Below, one piece after another: positions 1-10,385 of a stretch of 33,719 nucleotides of DNA (position 1 is the stretch's first letter; every line of letters starts with the position of its first letter). The position numbers and the translations under genes are program-made. The notes under the pieces were generated by a model. It ran no database searches and was not told the DNA's origin. It saw only the letters and a program-made list of their open reading frames with translations. The DNA comes from Candidatus Omnitrophota bacterium (GTDB lineage Bacteria; Omnitrophota; Gorgyraeia; Gygaellales; Profunditerraquicolaceae), in NCBI GenBank assembly GCA_028712375.1, contig JAQTQG010000015.1, forward strand, positions 1 to 33,719, given 5' to 3'.

Positions 1-3000
1 ATATTCCAGGTGGTAGAATTGGTATTGGCAATACCGGATTTAATATTAATCCAGTCGCTGCCGTTATTGCGGGAATAATCAACACTGACATTCTGCACCA
101 CGCCGGTAGTCGTCCAGGCAATCGTCTCGCCGGTTGTCCCCACCACCCACTCATCGGTGCTGATCGGGTCGGTAATCACCATATTCGCCCGCACTTCAAA
201 GAGGCTGGAGGTTAATGTCGCCACCGCGTTATTCGGGTCAAAAACTTTAACTAAACAGCTGGAAGCCGGATCCGGCAGGCCCGAAGTCGGGGCAGTCCAG
301 GAATAACTTCCGGTGTTAGAGATAAGATAAGGTTCCACAGGATTAAGATCCGCCCAGGTTTCCCCGTTATTGGAAGAGAACTGTATGCGGACATTGGCGA
401 TTCCGCTACCAGTAGTCGACCATCTGACATTATAAGCGCTACCGGACTGTAAAACATTCACCGGATTATTCCCCTGGTCTTCTACTCTTAAATTGGTAAA
501 GCCGCCTCTAATCTTAAAGACCGCGGATTCGCCGAACTCTACCGTCGGATTGCTGGAAGAAGCGATCTTAACCTGTACGCTACCGGATACGCTGTCGGGA
601 ATACTCGGCCAGTTCCAGGAACCTGCCCCACCGGTACCGATGGATACGCCTGAGGCAATTGAAGTATAGCTGCCTGCGCCGTATTTATACAGGATATCGG
701 CGGTACCCATGCTACCTTTATATAGCCAGGTAATATTTTTATCAGTTGAACCCACTAACCAGTTCTGGTTGACATCCGGCTGTTGTATGGTGAATGAACC
801 GATGATGTTAAAACTTTCGCTGGTCCCGTAGACATTCGGATTGCCGTTATCTACAACCCTGACCTTGACATCACCGCTAATGGCATCCGGGATATTATTC
901 CAGGTATAAGGCACAGTGGCATCAACCGTGCCGGAATCGTCAATGACATTGGTGAATTCACCGCCGTCTTTGGAATAATAGAGTTTTACATACTGCACCT
1001 TGGTCGAACCATTCAGGCTCCAGGAAATGGTGTTAGAACTAGAGCCAACAGCTAAACTTTGGTCCAAAACCGGGACAGATACCGATATCTTAGGCCGGAT
1101 AGAAAACGGCGCCGCCGATACGCCAAAAACATCCGGATACCTTAAAGGATCGGCGTCCGAAACACGAATATAGCAGGTCTCCGAGTTTTCGTCGGCAACC
1201 GAAGTCCAGGTATAGCTATTAGCCCCCGGCAGGTGCCCGCCATGATCAGCAACCACCGTATTTAAAGCTCCGGTAAGAGTAGTTTTATATTCAATCTTTA
1301 CATTACTAATTGTCCCGTATTCATACCAGCTGATCTCTTTAGAATCCCCCTTATACCAAATTTGGCCGCCATTAGGGACAATATCAGTAATTGCGCCCAA
1401 TATCTTTATGGCATTGGTACAAACCGCCACTACATTCGGATCATCTGAATGGCTTATCCTTATCTTTACATTGTTGCCGACTGCATCGGGAATTTCCCAA
1501 TCAAACACTTTTTGCACATTATTAGCGGAATTAGCCACTTCCTGAATCAGATGCGTTTGTAACTCATCCGTAAAACCATTAGTAGAGTATTCCACCTTAA
1601 CCGGAGAATAAGTTCCCTGCGGAGTCCATTTTATCTGATGCGTTGAACCGACCGCCCATTTTAATCCGGATTCGATCGGCTCATCCATCACAATTTTACC
1701 CTCAATCTCAAAAGCATCGCTCTCTGCGAATACCTCTGTATTATTCACCTGCTCTATGCGCACCTTAGCCGCTTTAACATTATTCGTAATCGAATCCAGA
1801 GGCAAACTAAAACCGGCGTAAGGGCTGGAATTATAGGCAACAGTAGCTACCACAGACCCCCAAGGGGGATTACCGGTTTTGGAAAAATAGATGTTTACAT
1901 TTCCCATCGGAGCGGTACCCAAAGTAGTCCAGGCAATCGAGAAAGGATCGCTGATATGGCCTATGGTTGCAGTAGTTGGAGCGGAAATACTAATACCGCT
2001 TTTAACCATAAAACTCGAACTGAGGCCGTAAACCACACCGAAACCTGCATCTGATACTTTAATTTTGGCTTGCGCGGCAGATAATACATCCTGATTGGTA
2101 GGTATTGACCAAGCATACGGACTAAGCGCAGAACCCCGGGAAGCAACAATGTTATAAGCATAAAGGTCGGTTCCGTTATCCTTGGAATAATCAATGCGTA
2201 CATTATCCACGATACCGGTAACTCCCCAGGCGATATTATTACCGGTTGTGCCGATCGTCCACTTATCTCCGGTGGCAGGCGAAGAAACAGTAATCGCCGC
2301 GCGTATTTCAAAGACCGCAGATGTGGCCCGGGTAGCTTCTTCATTATTCGGATCAGATATTCTTAATTTACAAGTCTTAGAATTAGTCGTAACCGGCACG
2401 CTCCAGGAATATGTTCCGGTGTTATCGAATAATCCAGTACCTCCTCCAATATTAGTAAAAGTAATGCCGTCGGTAGAAAATTCTAACTTAACCTGGGGAA
2501 TATTTGTACCGGTCTTACTCCATTTCACCGGATAGGTCGAACCAGCAGGCAAAACTTCGCCATCTACCGGACCGGGATCATCAAAGGTAAATGAACCTTT
2601 AATCTTAAAAGCAACACTCTCATTAAATTCTTTACTCGGATTACCGACAGAAGAGATTTTTACTTTTACGTTATTGGATACTGAATCCGGAATAGACGGC
2701 GCCCAAGTCCAGCTCCCGGAGCCGCCCGTCCCCCTGGATACACCTGTAGCTATCGGATCACCGTAACCGGTGCCATAATCATAATAAATATTTATATTTG
2801 ATATACTTCCCGTATACAACCAGGTGATATTTTTATCAGTAGCTCCTACTGCCCAATTAGACGTATCATTAGGCTGTTGTATAGTTAATGAACCAATGAT
2901 ATTAAAAACAGGAGACAAGCCAAAGACATTGCTATTGCCGGTTCCTCCGGTTTTATCCACGACCTTAATTACCGCAGTACTGCTCAAATTATCCGGAACG

Positions 3001-3510
3001 CTGCTCCAGTTACATGTACCTAATGTCGCGTCAACACCGGTAAGAATTGTCTTATCAAACGGTCCGCTAATACCGTTTGTGCTAAAAAGCACATCCACAT
3101 TGGAGACTTTCGTAGAACCATTTAAACTCCATGCAATGGCATTATTATAAGTAGTGCCCACAACAAAATCCGCACCCAATAACGGTTTACTAACACTGAT
3201 TACCGGACGAACGGAAAAAGCGGCAGCGGATTCAATCGGTACAGCTAAATTATTATGATCACTAATTTTAATATAGCATTCTTCGCTATTGATATCCGGC
3301 ACAAGCGGCCAAATATACTGGTTACTACCGACAGTGTGGCCTGGATCATCAGTTACAATAACCCCGTCGTAGCTGCCGCTGGCGGAAGTTTTATATTTAA
3401 TATCCACATTGGTAATCGTACCGCTAGCCGTCCAGGAAATAATTTTACTGGTTTCATCCTTATACCAAATCTGGCCTCCATTGGGGCTCATCGCCGTGAA
3501 AGCGCCCTTG
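1..3510 (-). repeat. Higher-order duplication: five-domain block repeated about 2.1 kb apart
   Basis: Five successive domains starting near 3510 match, in order, the five starting near 1400. Shared signatures include GGQIWYK, W-S-L-N-G-S-T-K-V, SLTIQQP versus SFTIQQP with DKNITWLY, and IGTTGNNIAW versus VGTTGETIAW. The offset is close to 2.1 kb, about seven domain lengths. The copies have diverged, but conserved order argues for a multi-domain block duplication. Confidence 0.7.
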
Positions 3511-6500
3511 ATGGTAAAAGGATTATCGCTGGAGTCACTCACCGGCAAACCGCCGACACTAGTCAGGCGCAGATAAACGGTATTACGGATAAAATCCGGA
3601 ACTTCCCAGGGGAATGGCACTGTCGCCGACGGCCAACCCGGATGCGCAGTATGCAGGTCCGTAGCAAACGTCGGATCCGTAGAATATTCAATTGCTAAAT
3701 TACCAATGGTGCCGGTTTTGTCCCAGGTTACATTAAAACTTTCGCCGACCGCCAAAGTATTATAACCATTGGGGTTAGTAAGTAAAATCGACCCTTTAAT
3801 ATAGTTATCCGCGGTAGTTTCTCCAAATACTTGCGCGTTGGTTTTATCTGAAACTTTAACTTTAGCGGCCGAAGTAATCGTATCCGGAACGGTCCAAGCG
3901 TAAGTAGTGGTTCCGGCGGGGAGAGCGCTTCCCTGGTCAATAATAGAATGCCACAAAGTTCCGTCGAAATAATCAATCACAAAGCCCGGGATATTACCGT
4001 TAAAAGTCCACTCCACAGTAAAGGGTTTACCCACCACCATCGTTTCGGCATTCATCGGGTGAACCATAAAAATACTCCCGATAATCCCATTTTCACCGCT
4101 AGAGACAGCAATTACATCATTAGCATTAGCTTTTTCATAAATACGCACCTTGGTTGTTGGGCTCGGGTCATTTGGAATCGTCCAATCAAATTCAGTAGTT
4201 ACCCCGGATGCCCCGGCATTAACGTCTTCTGCGCCCAAAACATTCTTCCATTCCGCATGCTCGGAATCAGTAGAATATTCTATTTTACATTTACCGAAGG
4301 TGCCGGTGGGAATCCACTTAATTAAATAATGGTTAAAGATCGGCATATTTACGTTGGCAATCGGCTGAACCAGCTGCAAAGAACCCATGATCGAAAACTG
4401 CTGCGAATCGCTTTTTACGGAACTATCGCCTACCTTGGATATCCTTACCACTGTATCGCCGTTAGCGCTATCCGGTATAGTCCAGCCGTATCTTAAAGCG
4501 GTAGGATCCAAATTATCAGCAATCGGCGGGGTCTCCCAAGTAGATCCTGCATCCAGCGAATATTCAATCTTTATCTTATCCACCTTGCCTTTAGGAGCCA
4601 GCCATTCGATATCTGAACTTGACTCAATGCGGAATTTAGAAGTTGCATCCGGCTTGGTGATTGTCAAAACCGGCTTAATTTTAAAATCATTGGTACTTGT
4701 TCCATATACGGTAGGCTCGGTGGAATCACTCACCCGGATGCGGCAGGCATCAGAAGTAACTAAAACATACTGGCCGGAAGGGATTGTCCAAGTATAAGGA
4801 TGCGCGTTAGCATTACGTCCGGTAATAATTTCAATAGGATATCCTCCGGTTCCGCTTAAGGTATCCAAATAAATATCAACATTGGCAATCGTGCCGGTAA
4901 AACTCCAATCAATATTATTTGATATGCCGTCTACTGTCCAGGTTTCCGGGGAACCCGGATTTTTACCCGGAGTAACCAGAGTGACTGTGCCGTGAACCGA
5001 GAAATCTGCGATCGAAGCATCATGGACATAAGTCGCATCGGAAGCCTGCACAATCTTTACCCTGTATTTATTACTCGTAGTGTTGGGAACCGGCCAGGAA
5101 TAATGACAAACATGATTGCCATCTTCATTATTATTATAAGGCCTGGTAATAATGAAATTAGGATAGTTATCATTACCGCTATTAGTATCATAATATAAAC
5201 TGATATTGCCCAAAGTACCGGTATATTTCCATTGGATATCAATCGGATCCCCGCCGACATGATAGGGGGCGCTATTATTAGGAGATCCATCCGGGTCAGG
5301 CGCTACGTCCAGCGACCCCTTAATCTGAAAAACTTCGGATTCATCATTAACATCACTGTCACCTTCCGCGACTACCTTAATTTTATTATCCACGTTCAAG
5401 TCTACAGCATCCGGGACTGTCCAAGCATAGTTCGGAAGCGCAGAATCAACTCCGGTAGCAAAAGCCGCTCCGTAAGTTACCCCGTCAGGGGCAAAAGAAA
5501 AAGCTAATGTACCAATTGCGCCTAATCTGGTCCAGGTGATCAGGTGGCTGGAACCGACAATTAAAGCCGTAGCATTTTGATTAGAATTATTCGGGCTGGT
5601 AATAGTAACCGCCCCCTTAACTTCAAAAGTATTTTCGGAGGTAAGATTGATATCATTAGGAAAAGCGTTGCTTTCCACTCGGATACGCAATTGATCACTG
5701 ATCGGACAGTTTACCGGATCCCACAAATAACCCTCAAAATTTGAAGTATTGGTTACGATTGTCCCGCTGGATCCGCCGTCAATGCTATATTTCACATTAA
5801 CCGTCGGCACTTCACCCTGGGTAATCCAGGTAATATTACGCTGCTCTCCCAGGCGCCAGACCTGCCCGCCATTAGGGACCAAAGTAATAAGGCGGGATAC
5901 CATGGTTAGAGGTTGCGCGGAAATAGAATAAATCTCTGAATCCGAGCTGCTTACCACTTTAATTTTTATTTGGGTATTCTTGCCGTTATCTCCGGTTTTA
6001 AAAGGAGCGCTATTAATAGGTAAGGTCCAAACGTAGGAACCATTGCCGGTGCCTGCCGAAATAGTACTGGAATTATCAATGATATTAATAAACAGGTCAT
6101 TGCCATTATCTTTGGAATAAAATAAATTCACTGTCCCCAATTGCCCGGTGACATTCCAACTGATCTGTTCTTGAGTACCGCAAGACCAGGATAACCCTGT
6201 GTCACCGGAATTAGTCGATGGGCGGGTAAGAGTAATTGTCCCGCGAACGATAAAATCGTTTTCGCTGACCGAGAAAACTTCATTTTCTTTTCCGGTTTGA
6301 TAAACTTTAACGCGCGTTTTTAATCCCACAATCCCGGCCACATCCGGTATCGGCCAGTCATATCCGCCTAAGCTGGCATTAATACCGTTAGCGATAAACC
6401 CCTGATAACCATCGGCACCGCTATTGCCATCCCAACGCAGCCCTACCGTTCCAAAAGTGTTGGGATTAGCCGTCCAGGTGATATTTAAAGTCTCACCGAC

Positions 6501-8230
6501 AAATTTACTAATACCGGTAGCAGAAGGATAATTTATTTTAAGGTAAGGAATTACTTTAAAAACTGCGGAAGCGCCGGCAGTCCCGGTTACCATATCTTCA
6601 TCACCATCCAAAGCGACCTTGATTTTCGCTGTATCGCTTCTGTGCTCCGGCAAGATCGTCCATTCGTAAGTCCTGGGGGTAGCGATATTAACTACTCCTT
6701 CGGTTAAAAGTACCGGCCAAGTACTTCCGCCGTCTAAAGAAAGCCGGATATCGGCGGTACCGGCGAAGGTCCCGAAATTAGTCCAGGTAATGACTTTAGT
6801 ATTTTGCTCCACAGCATCAGTAACCTTTAAGATTTCGTTAAGATGCGGCTCATTAACGGTAATTGTCCCTTTAATGCTAATCGGGCTGTTAGATTCCGCA
6901 TAAATATTTTCATTATCTTTATTGCAGACGCGGATTAAAACGTTATTCATGCCTAAATCATTAGGCACCGTCCAGTTAAATACCTGCATAACCTCCGGAG
7001 TGCCGGCGGCAAGGTTGTTTTCCGGCCGGGCGTTTTCGCAATAGTTCCAGGAACCGGCACCGACTTTATATTTAATTACCACATAATTCATTGTCCCGTG
7101 CACGGTCCACTTAATAGGCTTGACTTCATTATAACGCCAGATCTCTCCTCCGATAGGTTCATTCACGGTAAGAGAAGCCATCATATGAAAATCCGCGCTT
7201 ACCCCGTAAACCGTCGGATCGCTGGAGTTAACTACTTTAATTTTGGAAGTCGGGTTTGAGCCATTAACCGAAAGAGGAATATCCCAGTTCCAGGAACCGC
7301 CGGAGGCATCCGTCCCCGCGGAAATATCATTAGCAATAGGAAGCTCTCCGTAAGTAAAACCGGCGTTGCTTGAATAATATATGTCCACCGTGCCGTCGCT
7401 TGCGCCTCCCCCCAATAATCCTTTCTTTGACCAAGAAATCGTCTTAGTGTCTCCGGACAACCAAGTCTCGTCACTGGTGGGAGAAACATTATAAATATTG
7501 CCTTTTAAAGTAAAATTACTGGTTGCGCTTTCTACTAATCCGGCGTCCCCGTAATTAAGAATAATTTTCAATTTATTTTGCGTGCCGATTAAATTTTCGC
7601 CGCTTAGGCTCGACGGAATACCTGCCCAACTCCAGCTGTTTCCGCTTGAACCGTCATTACCGGGGACAGCCGTAGCCGTTAAGGTATGCGCAAAATTAGT
7701 TCCGTCAGTAGATAATTTGATTGTGGCGTTTGCCGGAGTAAGCCCGTTTAGGTTTCCATTCGTGGCCCAGGTGATATCGTGTGTTTCTCCGATTAACCAG
7801 GTATTGGGAGGCTGAACAATAGTAAATTTTCCCCTGATCGAAAAATTTCCGTCTGATGTATCATAAAACCGGGTCGGAGCCCCCGCATCTTTATCAGAAT
7901 CAATAACCCGCACCTTCAGCTGATTACCCACTAAATTGCTGGAAGAGCCGTAGCTAGCAGGCACAGTCCATTCCCAGCGCCCTTCATTATTCACGCTGGA
8001 ATTATTATTAACATCCAAACCGGTGACTAACGGCAGAACCAACCAACTTGATCCGCCGTCTACGGAAAGCTCAATCCTTACTCTATGCACTCCATCAGTC
8101 CCCGTACCAAGCATACTCATGGAATCAGCATACTTCCAAACAATATCATGCTTATCACTTACCGCCCAGCTTTCGCCGCCGTTTGGAGATATAACGGAAA
8201 TTGGGGACAGCTCGGTCAACGCCCAATTAA
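1..8230 (-). repeat. Array of about 27 Kre9/KNH-like domain repeats
   Basis: Within the giant gene a roughly 270-315 bp unit recurs about 27 times, the last one cut by the window edge. Each unit encodes an opening V-x-x-P strand, a W-x-V-G turn, an I-x-W strand, a G-T-I/V-x-N-V-x-I-x-Y-S strand pair, a Y-x-W-x-V/I-P motif and a closing S-x-x-F-x-I-x-G. The units are diverged in protein sequence and vary in length, so this is an old protein-domain expansion and not a DNA satellite or CRISPR. The count comes from reading the translation by eye and could be off by one or two. Confidence 0.85.
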
Positions 8231-10385
8231 GCGTTACATTGCCGGTAGTAGTGGTGTTAAGGCGGGATATGCTAAAAGTACTCACAACATCCGTATCGCG
8301 GCAGGTATCCTCAAGTTCCCATTTTCCCGCGGTAGCATTATATCCATATTTTAAGACCGTCCCCAAATAGGCGCTGGCTACCCATACTTTATCCAGGTCA
8401 TTATCATACGCGATACCATATGGAGCCGCATCAGTAACCAATGAATCAATAACTTCTCCGGTTTCCGGGTCAATAACGTCAACGACATTGGAGCCTTCGC
8501 AAACAACAAACATCTTGTTGCGGGTAGTATCCCAGGCCATCTGCCTGGGCATACGGTCGGTAGGCAATAGATCGGTAGTGGCATTGGTAGTAACTGAAGA
8601 ACGCGCATTATTCATATATGCCCTGCGCACATAGTTGCCGGTAGAAGAGTTAGTAATAGCAGATACCGCCCAAAGAGTATCTTGTGTCATGCCGCCCACG
8701 CCTACAGTCGGCGCATAATTTATCATGGCATAATATTGATTTGTAGAGCCAAAATCCGGGTTTAATGAACGATTGCCGTCCGAACAGCGGAATCTATAAA
8801 TATTATCATCCAATTCAGTAATCACCCACATATAGTCTGTAGCGTCACTTGGCGTAGGGTCATAACATATTCCGGTACCCCTACCTTGCGACCCATTATA
8901 GTTGGTTACAGTATACGGACTAGCGCTCATTAACTTTGAGGTAACCGGATAAGGAGTAGCTCCAGTGTAGTAATTTGCTGTCCAGGCGCAATTAGTACTG
9001 GGATCCCAGGCAATATCCCTGGGCTGTTGTCCCACATTATAGGTACGCACAAATGCCCCGGTTGAAGCATTTAAACAAGTAACAGTGTTAGCAGAATAAT
9101 TGGCAACCCAGATATAACCGCCTCCTGAACATACGGCAATCGGGCCGGTACCGGTATTATAAGAGCCAATCTTGGCCCCGGTAGCCGAATTATATTTAGT
9201 AATAGTATTAGCGGCATAGTTGGTTACCCATACCGATTTAGGAGTAGTAGATGCATCATAACAAACTCCCTTTACGCTTAAGCTGGCAAAATTCGGAGCA
9301 AAGCGTATCTCATCATCATATGTAGAAAGAGTCGTATCTGTCGGGCCGGATGCCCCGATAAGCGGGAACATACGCAAAGGGTCAACTGCCGGGTTCAATG
9401 TCGGATCTGCCGGGCCGGCCGAACCGGTAGCGATGGCAATATCATTTGTTGAACGCACGCTGGTGCCCTGATCGGTCATTTCCACCACAAACCATTCTAT
9501 AACAATATCAGAGTTGGCAACAGCTGCTGCGCGGTCGAATTTTACTTGAGAAGCATTAAGAATCTTCCCCCGCACAGCATCATAGGCCTCTCTACCGGCA
9601 ACACCTACCTTTGACCTATAGCTAAAAATCAAAAATGCATGGTCTAAATTAGTAATATCGGGATCAGCATGGCCAGGATTTATATTTTCTGTTTTCGTAG
9701 TATCGGTCGCCGCAAAAACCGTTTCTCCGGCGGTCACCACCGCTCCATCCGTAAATTCCACTACCTGCCACACTACATTTACTGTCCTGGCGTAAACCGT
9801 GGTGCCATACTGCGTAGAATCACGCTGAAGATGCAGCGTACTTTTATTCGGAATGTCAGCGCTGATTTGGGCAATCTGGTCGCAATCATTCCTGGCAAAA
9901 TTCGCCCGGGCCTGAACAATCGCAAACGCCTGATAATCATCTGCCATATCCGAAGTAAGTGTAATGGTTTTTTGGGTATACGCCGGATTGGTAACCGCGC
10001 CCGGGGAAAAAGCACTTATCCCGCGCTGGACATTTACTCCTGAAGCAAACTCCACAACCACGTAAGTTACATTACTGGCAACATTGGCATAATCACGGGA
10101 AATGATTAACTTGCTATCGGATTCAAAAACTGCAGTGAACAACACATTGCCAACATAATTACTGGTGTTCGCCGCCGGGCTCGGATAAAGCAATACCATT
10201 GTTTTAGATTGATTAACCGATTGGATATCGACTACCTGCGAAATATCGTCTGTGTCGAAATAAACTGAACCGATTTGCGACCTTTTAACTTGAGCCGCCT
10301 GCGCTTGGCTAACTAAAAAAAGAATAGACACCAAGGCTAAAACTAAATGAATTTTTCTAAAATTTTTAATAAAATTAAACCACAT
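1..10385 (-). CDS. Giant secreted repeat protein (Kre9/KNH-like domain array), 3' end outside window
   Basis: One uninterrupted reading frame runs from an ATG at 10385 to the left edge, giving at least 3461 residues with no stop seen. Residues 1-30 are a signal peptide ending in AQA. Residues about 31-345 hold three related ~90-residue units, each with a VVEF/VVEM motif. Residues about 350-690 look like a YVTN/NHL-type beta-propeller with recurring VWVTNY and IWVANY motifs. From residue about 715 on, about 27 beta-sandwich repeats of 85-105 residues follow the pattern PNGGE-W-G-I-W...YS-DGG-W...W-VP...VRV. This resembles the Kre9/KNH domain often found in extracellular bacterial proteins. The ATG directly follows the stop of the upstream gene, with AGAGG about 10 bases before it, so translation is probably coupled. 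A surface or released adhesin or matrix protein is likely; no catalytic domain is visible. The C-terminal anchor or sorting signal lies outside the window. Confidence 0.9.
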   Translation of the reverse strand, partial: MWFNFIKNFRKIHLVLALVSILFLVSQAQAAQVKRSQIGSVYFDTDDISQVVDIQSVNQSKTMVLLYPSPAANTSNYVGNVLFTAVFESDSKLIISRDYANVASNVTYVVVEFASGVNVQRGISAFSPGAVTNPAYTQKTITLTSDMADDYQAFAIVQARANFARNDCDQIAQISADIPNKSTLHLQRDSTQYGTTVYARTVNVVWQVVEFTDGAVVTAGETVFAATDTTKTENINPGHADPDITNLDHAFLIFSYRSKVGVAGREAYDAVRGKILNASQVKFDRAAAVANSDIVIEWFVVEMTDQGTSVRSTNDIAIATGSAGPADPTLNPAVDPLRMFPLIGASGPTDTTLSTYDDEIRFAPNFASLSVKGVCYDASTTPKSVWVTNYAANTITKYNSATGAKIGSYNTGTGPIAVCSGGGYIWVANYSANTVTCLNASTGAFVRTYNVGQQPRDIAWDPSTNCAWTANYYTGATPYPVTSKLMSASPYTVTNYNGSQGRGTGICYDPTPSDATDYMWVITELDDNIYRFRCSDGNRSLNPDFGSTNQYYAMINYAPTVGVGGMTQDTLWAVSAITNSSTGNYVRRAYMNNARSSVTTNATTDLLPTDRMPRQMAWDTTRNKMFVVCEGSNVVDVIDPETGEVIDSLVTDAAPYGIAYDNDLDKVWVASAYLGTVLKYGYNATAGKWELEDTCRDTDVVSTFSISRLNTTTTGNVTLNWALTELSPISVISPNGGESWAVSDKHDIVWKYADSMSMLGTGTDGVHRVRIELSVDGGSSWLVLPLVTGLDVNNNSSVNNEGRWEWTVPASYGSSSNLVGNQLKVRVIDSDKDAGAPTRFYDTSDGNFSIRGKFTIVQPPNTWLIGETHDITWATNGNLNGLTPANATIKLSTDGTNFAHTLTATAVPGNDGSSGNSWSWAGIPSSLSGENLIGTQNKLKIILNYGDAGLVESATSNFTLKGNIYNVSPTSDETWLSGDTKTISWSKKGLLGGGASDGTVDIYYSSNAGFTYGELPIANDISAGTDASGGSWNWDIPLSVNGSNPTSKIKVVNSSDPTVYGVSADFHMMASLTVNEPIGGEIWRYNEVKPIKWTVHGTMNYVVIKYKVGAGSWNYCENARPENNLAAGTPEVMQVFNWTVPNDLGMNNVLIRVCNKDNENIYAESNSPISIKGTITVNEPHLNEILKVTDAVEQNTKVITWTNFGTFAGTADIRLSLDGGSTWPVLLTEGVVNIATPRTYEWTILPEHRSDTAKIKVALDGDEDMVTGTAGASAVFKVIPYLKINYPSATGISKFVGETLNITWTANPNTFGTVGLRWDGNSGADGYQGFIANGINASLGGYDWPIPDVAGIVGLKTRVKVYQTGKENEVFSVSENDFIVRGTITLTRPSTNSGDTGLSWSCGTQEQISWNVTGQLGTVNLFYSKDNGNDLFINIIDNSSTISAGTGNGSYVWTLPINSAPFKTGDNGKNTQIKIKVVSSSDSEIYSISAQPLTMVSRLITLVPNGGQVWRLGEQRNITWITQGEVPTVNVKYSIDGGSSGTIVTNTSNFEGYLWDPVNCPISDQLRIRVESNAFPNDINLTSENTFEVKGAVTITSPNNSNQNATALIVGSSHLITWTRLGAIGTLAFSFAPDGVTYGAAFATGVDSALPNYAWTVPDAVDLNVDNKIKVVAEGDSDVNDESEVFQIKGSLDVAPDPDGSPNNSAPYHVGGDPIDIQWKYTGTLGNISLYYDTNSGNDNYPNFIITRPYNNNEDGNHVCHYSWPVPNTTSNKYRVKIVQASDATYVHDASIADFSVHGTVTLVTPGKNPGSPETWTVDGISNNIDWSFTGTIANVDIYLDTLSGTGGYPIEIITGRNANAHPYTWTIPSGQYVLVTSDACRIRVSDSTEPTVYGTSTNDFKIKPVLTITKPDATSKFRIESSSDIEWLAPKGKVDKIKIEYSLDAGSTWETPPIADNLDPTALRYGWTIPDSANGDTVVRISKVGDSSVKSDSQQFSIMGSLQLVQPIANVNMPIFNHYLIKWIPTGTFGKCKIEYSTDSEHAEWKNVLGAEDVNAGASGVTTEFDWTIPNDPSPTTKVRIYEKANANDVIAVSSGENGIIGSIFMVHPMNAETMVVGKPFTVEWTFNGNIPGFVIDYFDGTLWHSIIDQGSALPAGTTTYAWTVPDTITSAAKVKVSDKTNAQVFGETTADNYIKGSILLTNPNGYNTLAVGESFNVTWDKTGTIGNLAIEYSTDPTFATDLHTAHPGWPSATVPFPWEVPDFIRNTVYLRLTSVGGLPVSDSSDNPFTIKGAFTAMSPNGGQIWYKDETSKIISWTASGTITNVDIKYKTSASGSYDGVIVTDDPGHTVGSNQYIWPLVPDINSEECYIKISDHNNLAVPIESAAAFSVRPVISVSKPLLGADFVVGTTYNNAIAWSLNGSTKVSNVDVLFSTNGISGPFDKTILTGVDATLGTCNWSSVPDNLSSTAVIKVVDKTGGTGNSNVFGLSPVFNIIGSLTIQQPNDTSNWAVGATDKNITWLYTGSISNINIYYDYGTGYGDPIATGVSRGTGGSGSWTWAPSIPDSVSNNVKVKISSVGNPSKEFNESVAFKIKGSFTFDDPGPVDGEVLPAGSTYPVKWSKTGTNIPQVKLEFSTDGITFTNIGGGTGLFDNTGTYSWSVPVTTNSKTCKLRISDPNNEEATRATSAVFEIRAAITVSSPATGDKWTIGTTGNNIAWGVTGIVDNVRIDYSKDNGTDLYAYNIVASRGSALSPYAWSIPTNQDVLSAAQAKIKVSDAGFGVVYGLSSSFMVKSGISISAPTTATIGHISDPFSIAWTTLGTAPMGNVNIYFSKTGNPPWGSVVATVAYNSSPYAGFSLPLDSITNNVKAAKVRIEQVNNTEVFAESDAFEIEGKIVMDEPIESGLKWAVGSTHQIKWTPQGTYSPVKVEYSTNGFTDELQTHLIQEVANSANNVQKVFDWEIPDAVGNNVKIRISHSDDPNVVAVCTNAIKILGAITDIVPNGGQIWYKGDSKEISWYEYGTISNVKIEYKTTLTGALNTVVADHGGHLPGANSYTWTSVADENSETCYIRVSDADPLRYPDVFGVSAAPFSIRPKISVSVPVLDQSLAVGSSSNTISWSLNGSTKVQYVKLYYSKDGGEFTNVIDDSGTVDATVPYTWNNIPDAISGDVKVRVVDNGNPNVYGTSESFNIIGSFTIQQPDVNQNWLVGSTDKNITWLYKGSMGTADILYKYGAGSYTSIASGVSIGTGGAGSWNWPSIPDSVSGSVQVKIASSSNPTVEFGESAVFKIRGGFTNLRVEDQGNNPVNVLQSGSAYNVRWSTTGSGIANVRIQFSSNNGETWADLNPVEPYLISNTGSYSWTAPTSGLPDPASSCLVKVFDPNNAVATLTSSLFEVRANMVITDPISTDEWVVGTTGETIAWTTTGVVQNVSVDYSRNNGSDWINIKSGIANTNSTTWN

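Noticed and set aside
1-10300. Regular repeats that might suggest CRISPR, satellite DNA or many small plus-strand genes
   Set aside because: The period follows protein domains in one continuous minus-strand frame, and sequence identity is at the protein level. The plus-strand frames there are short and lack ribosome binding sites.
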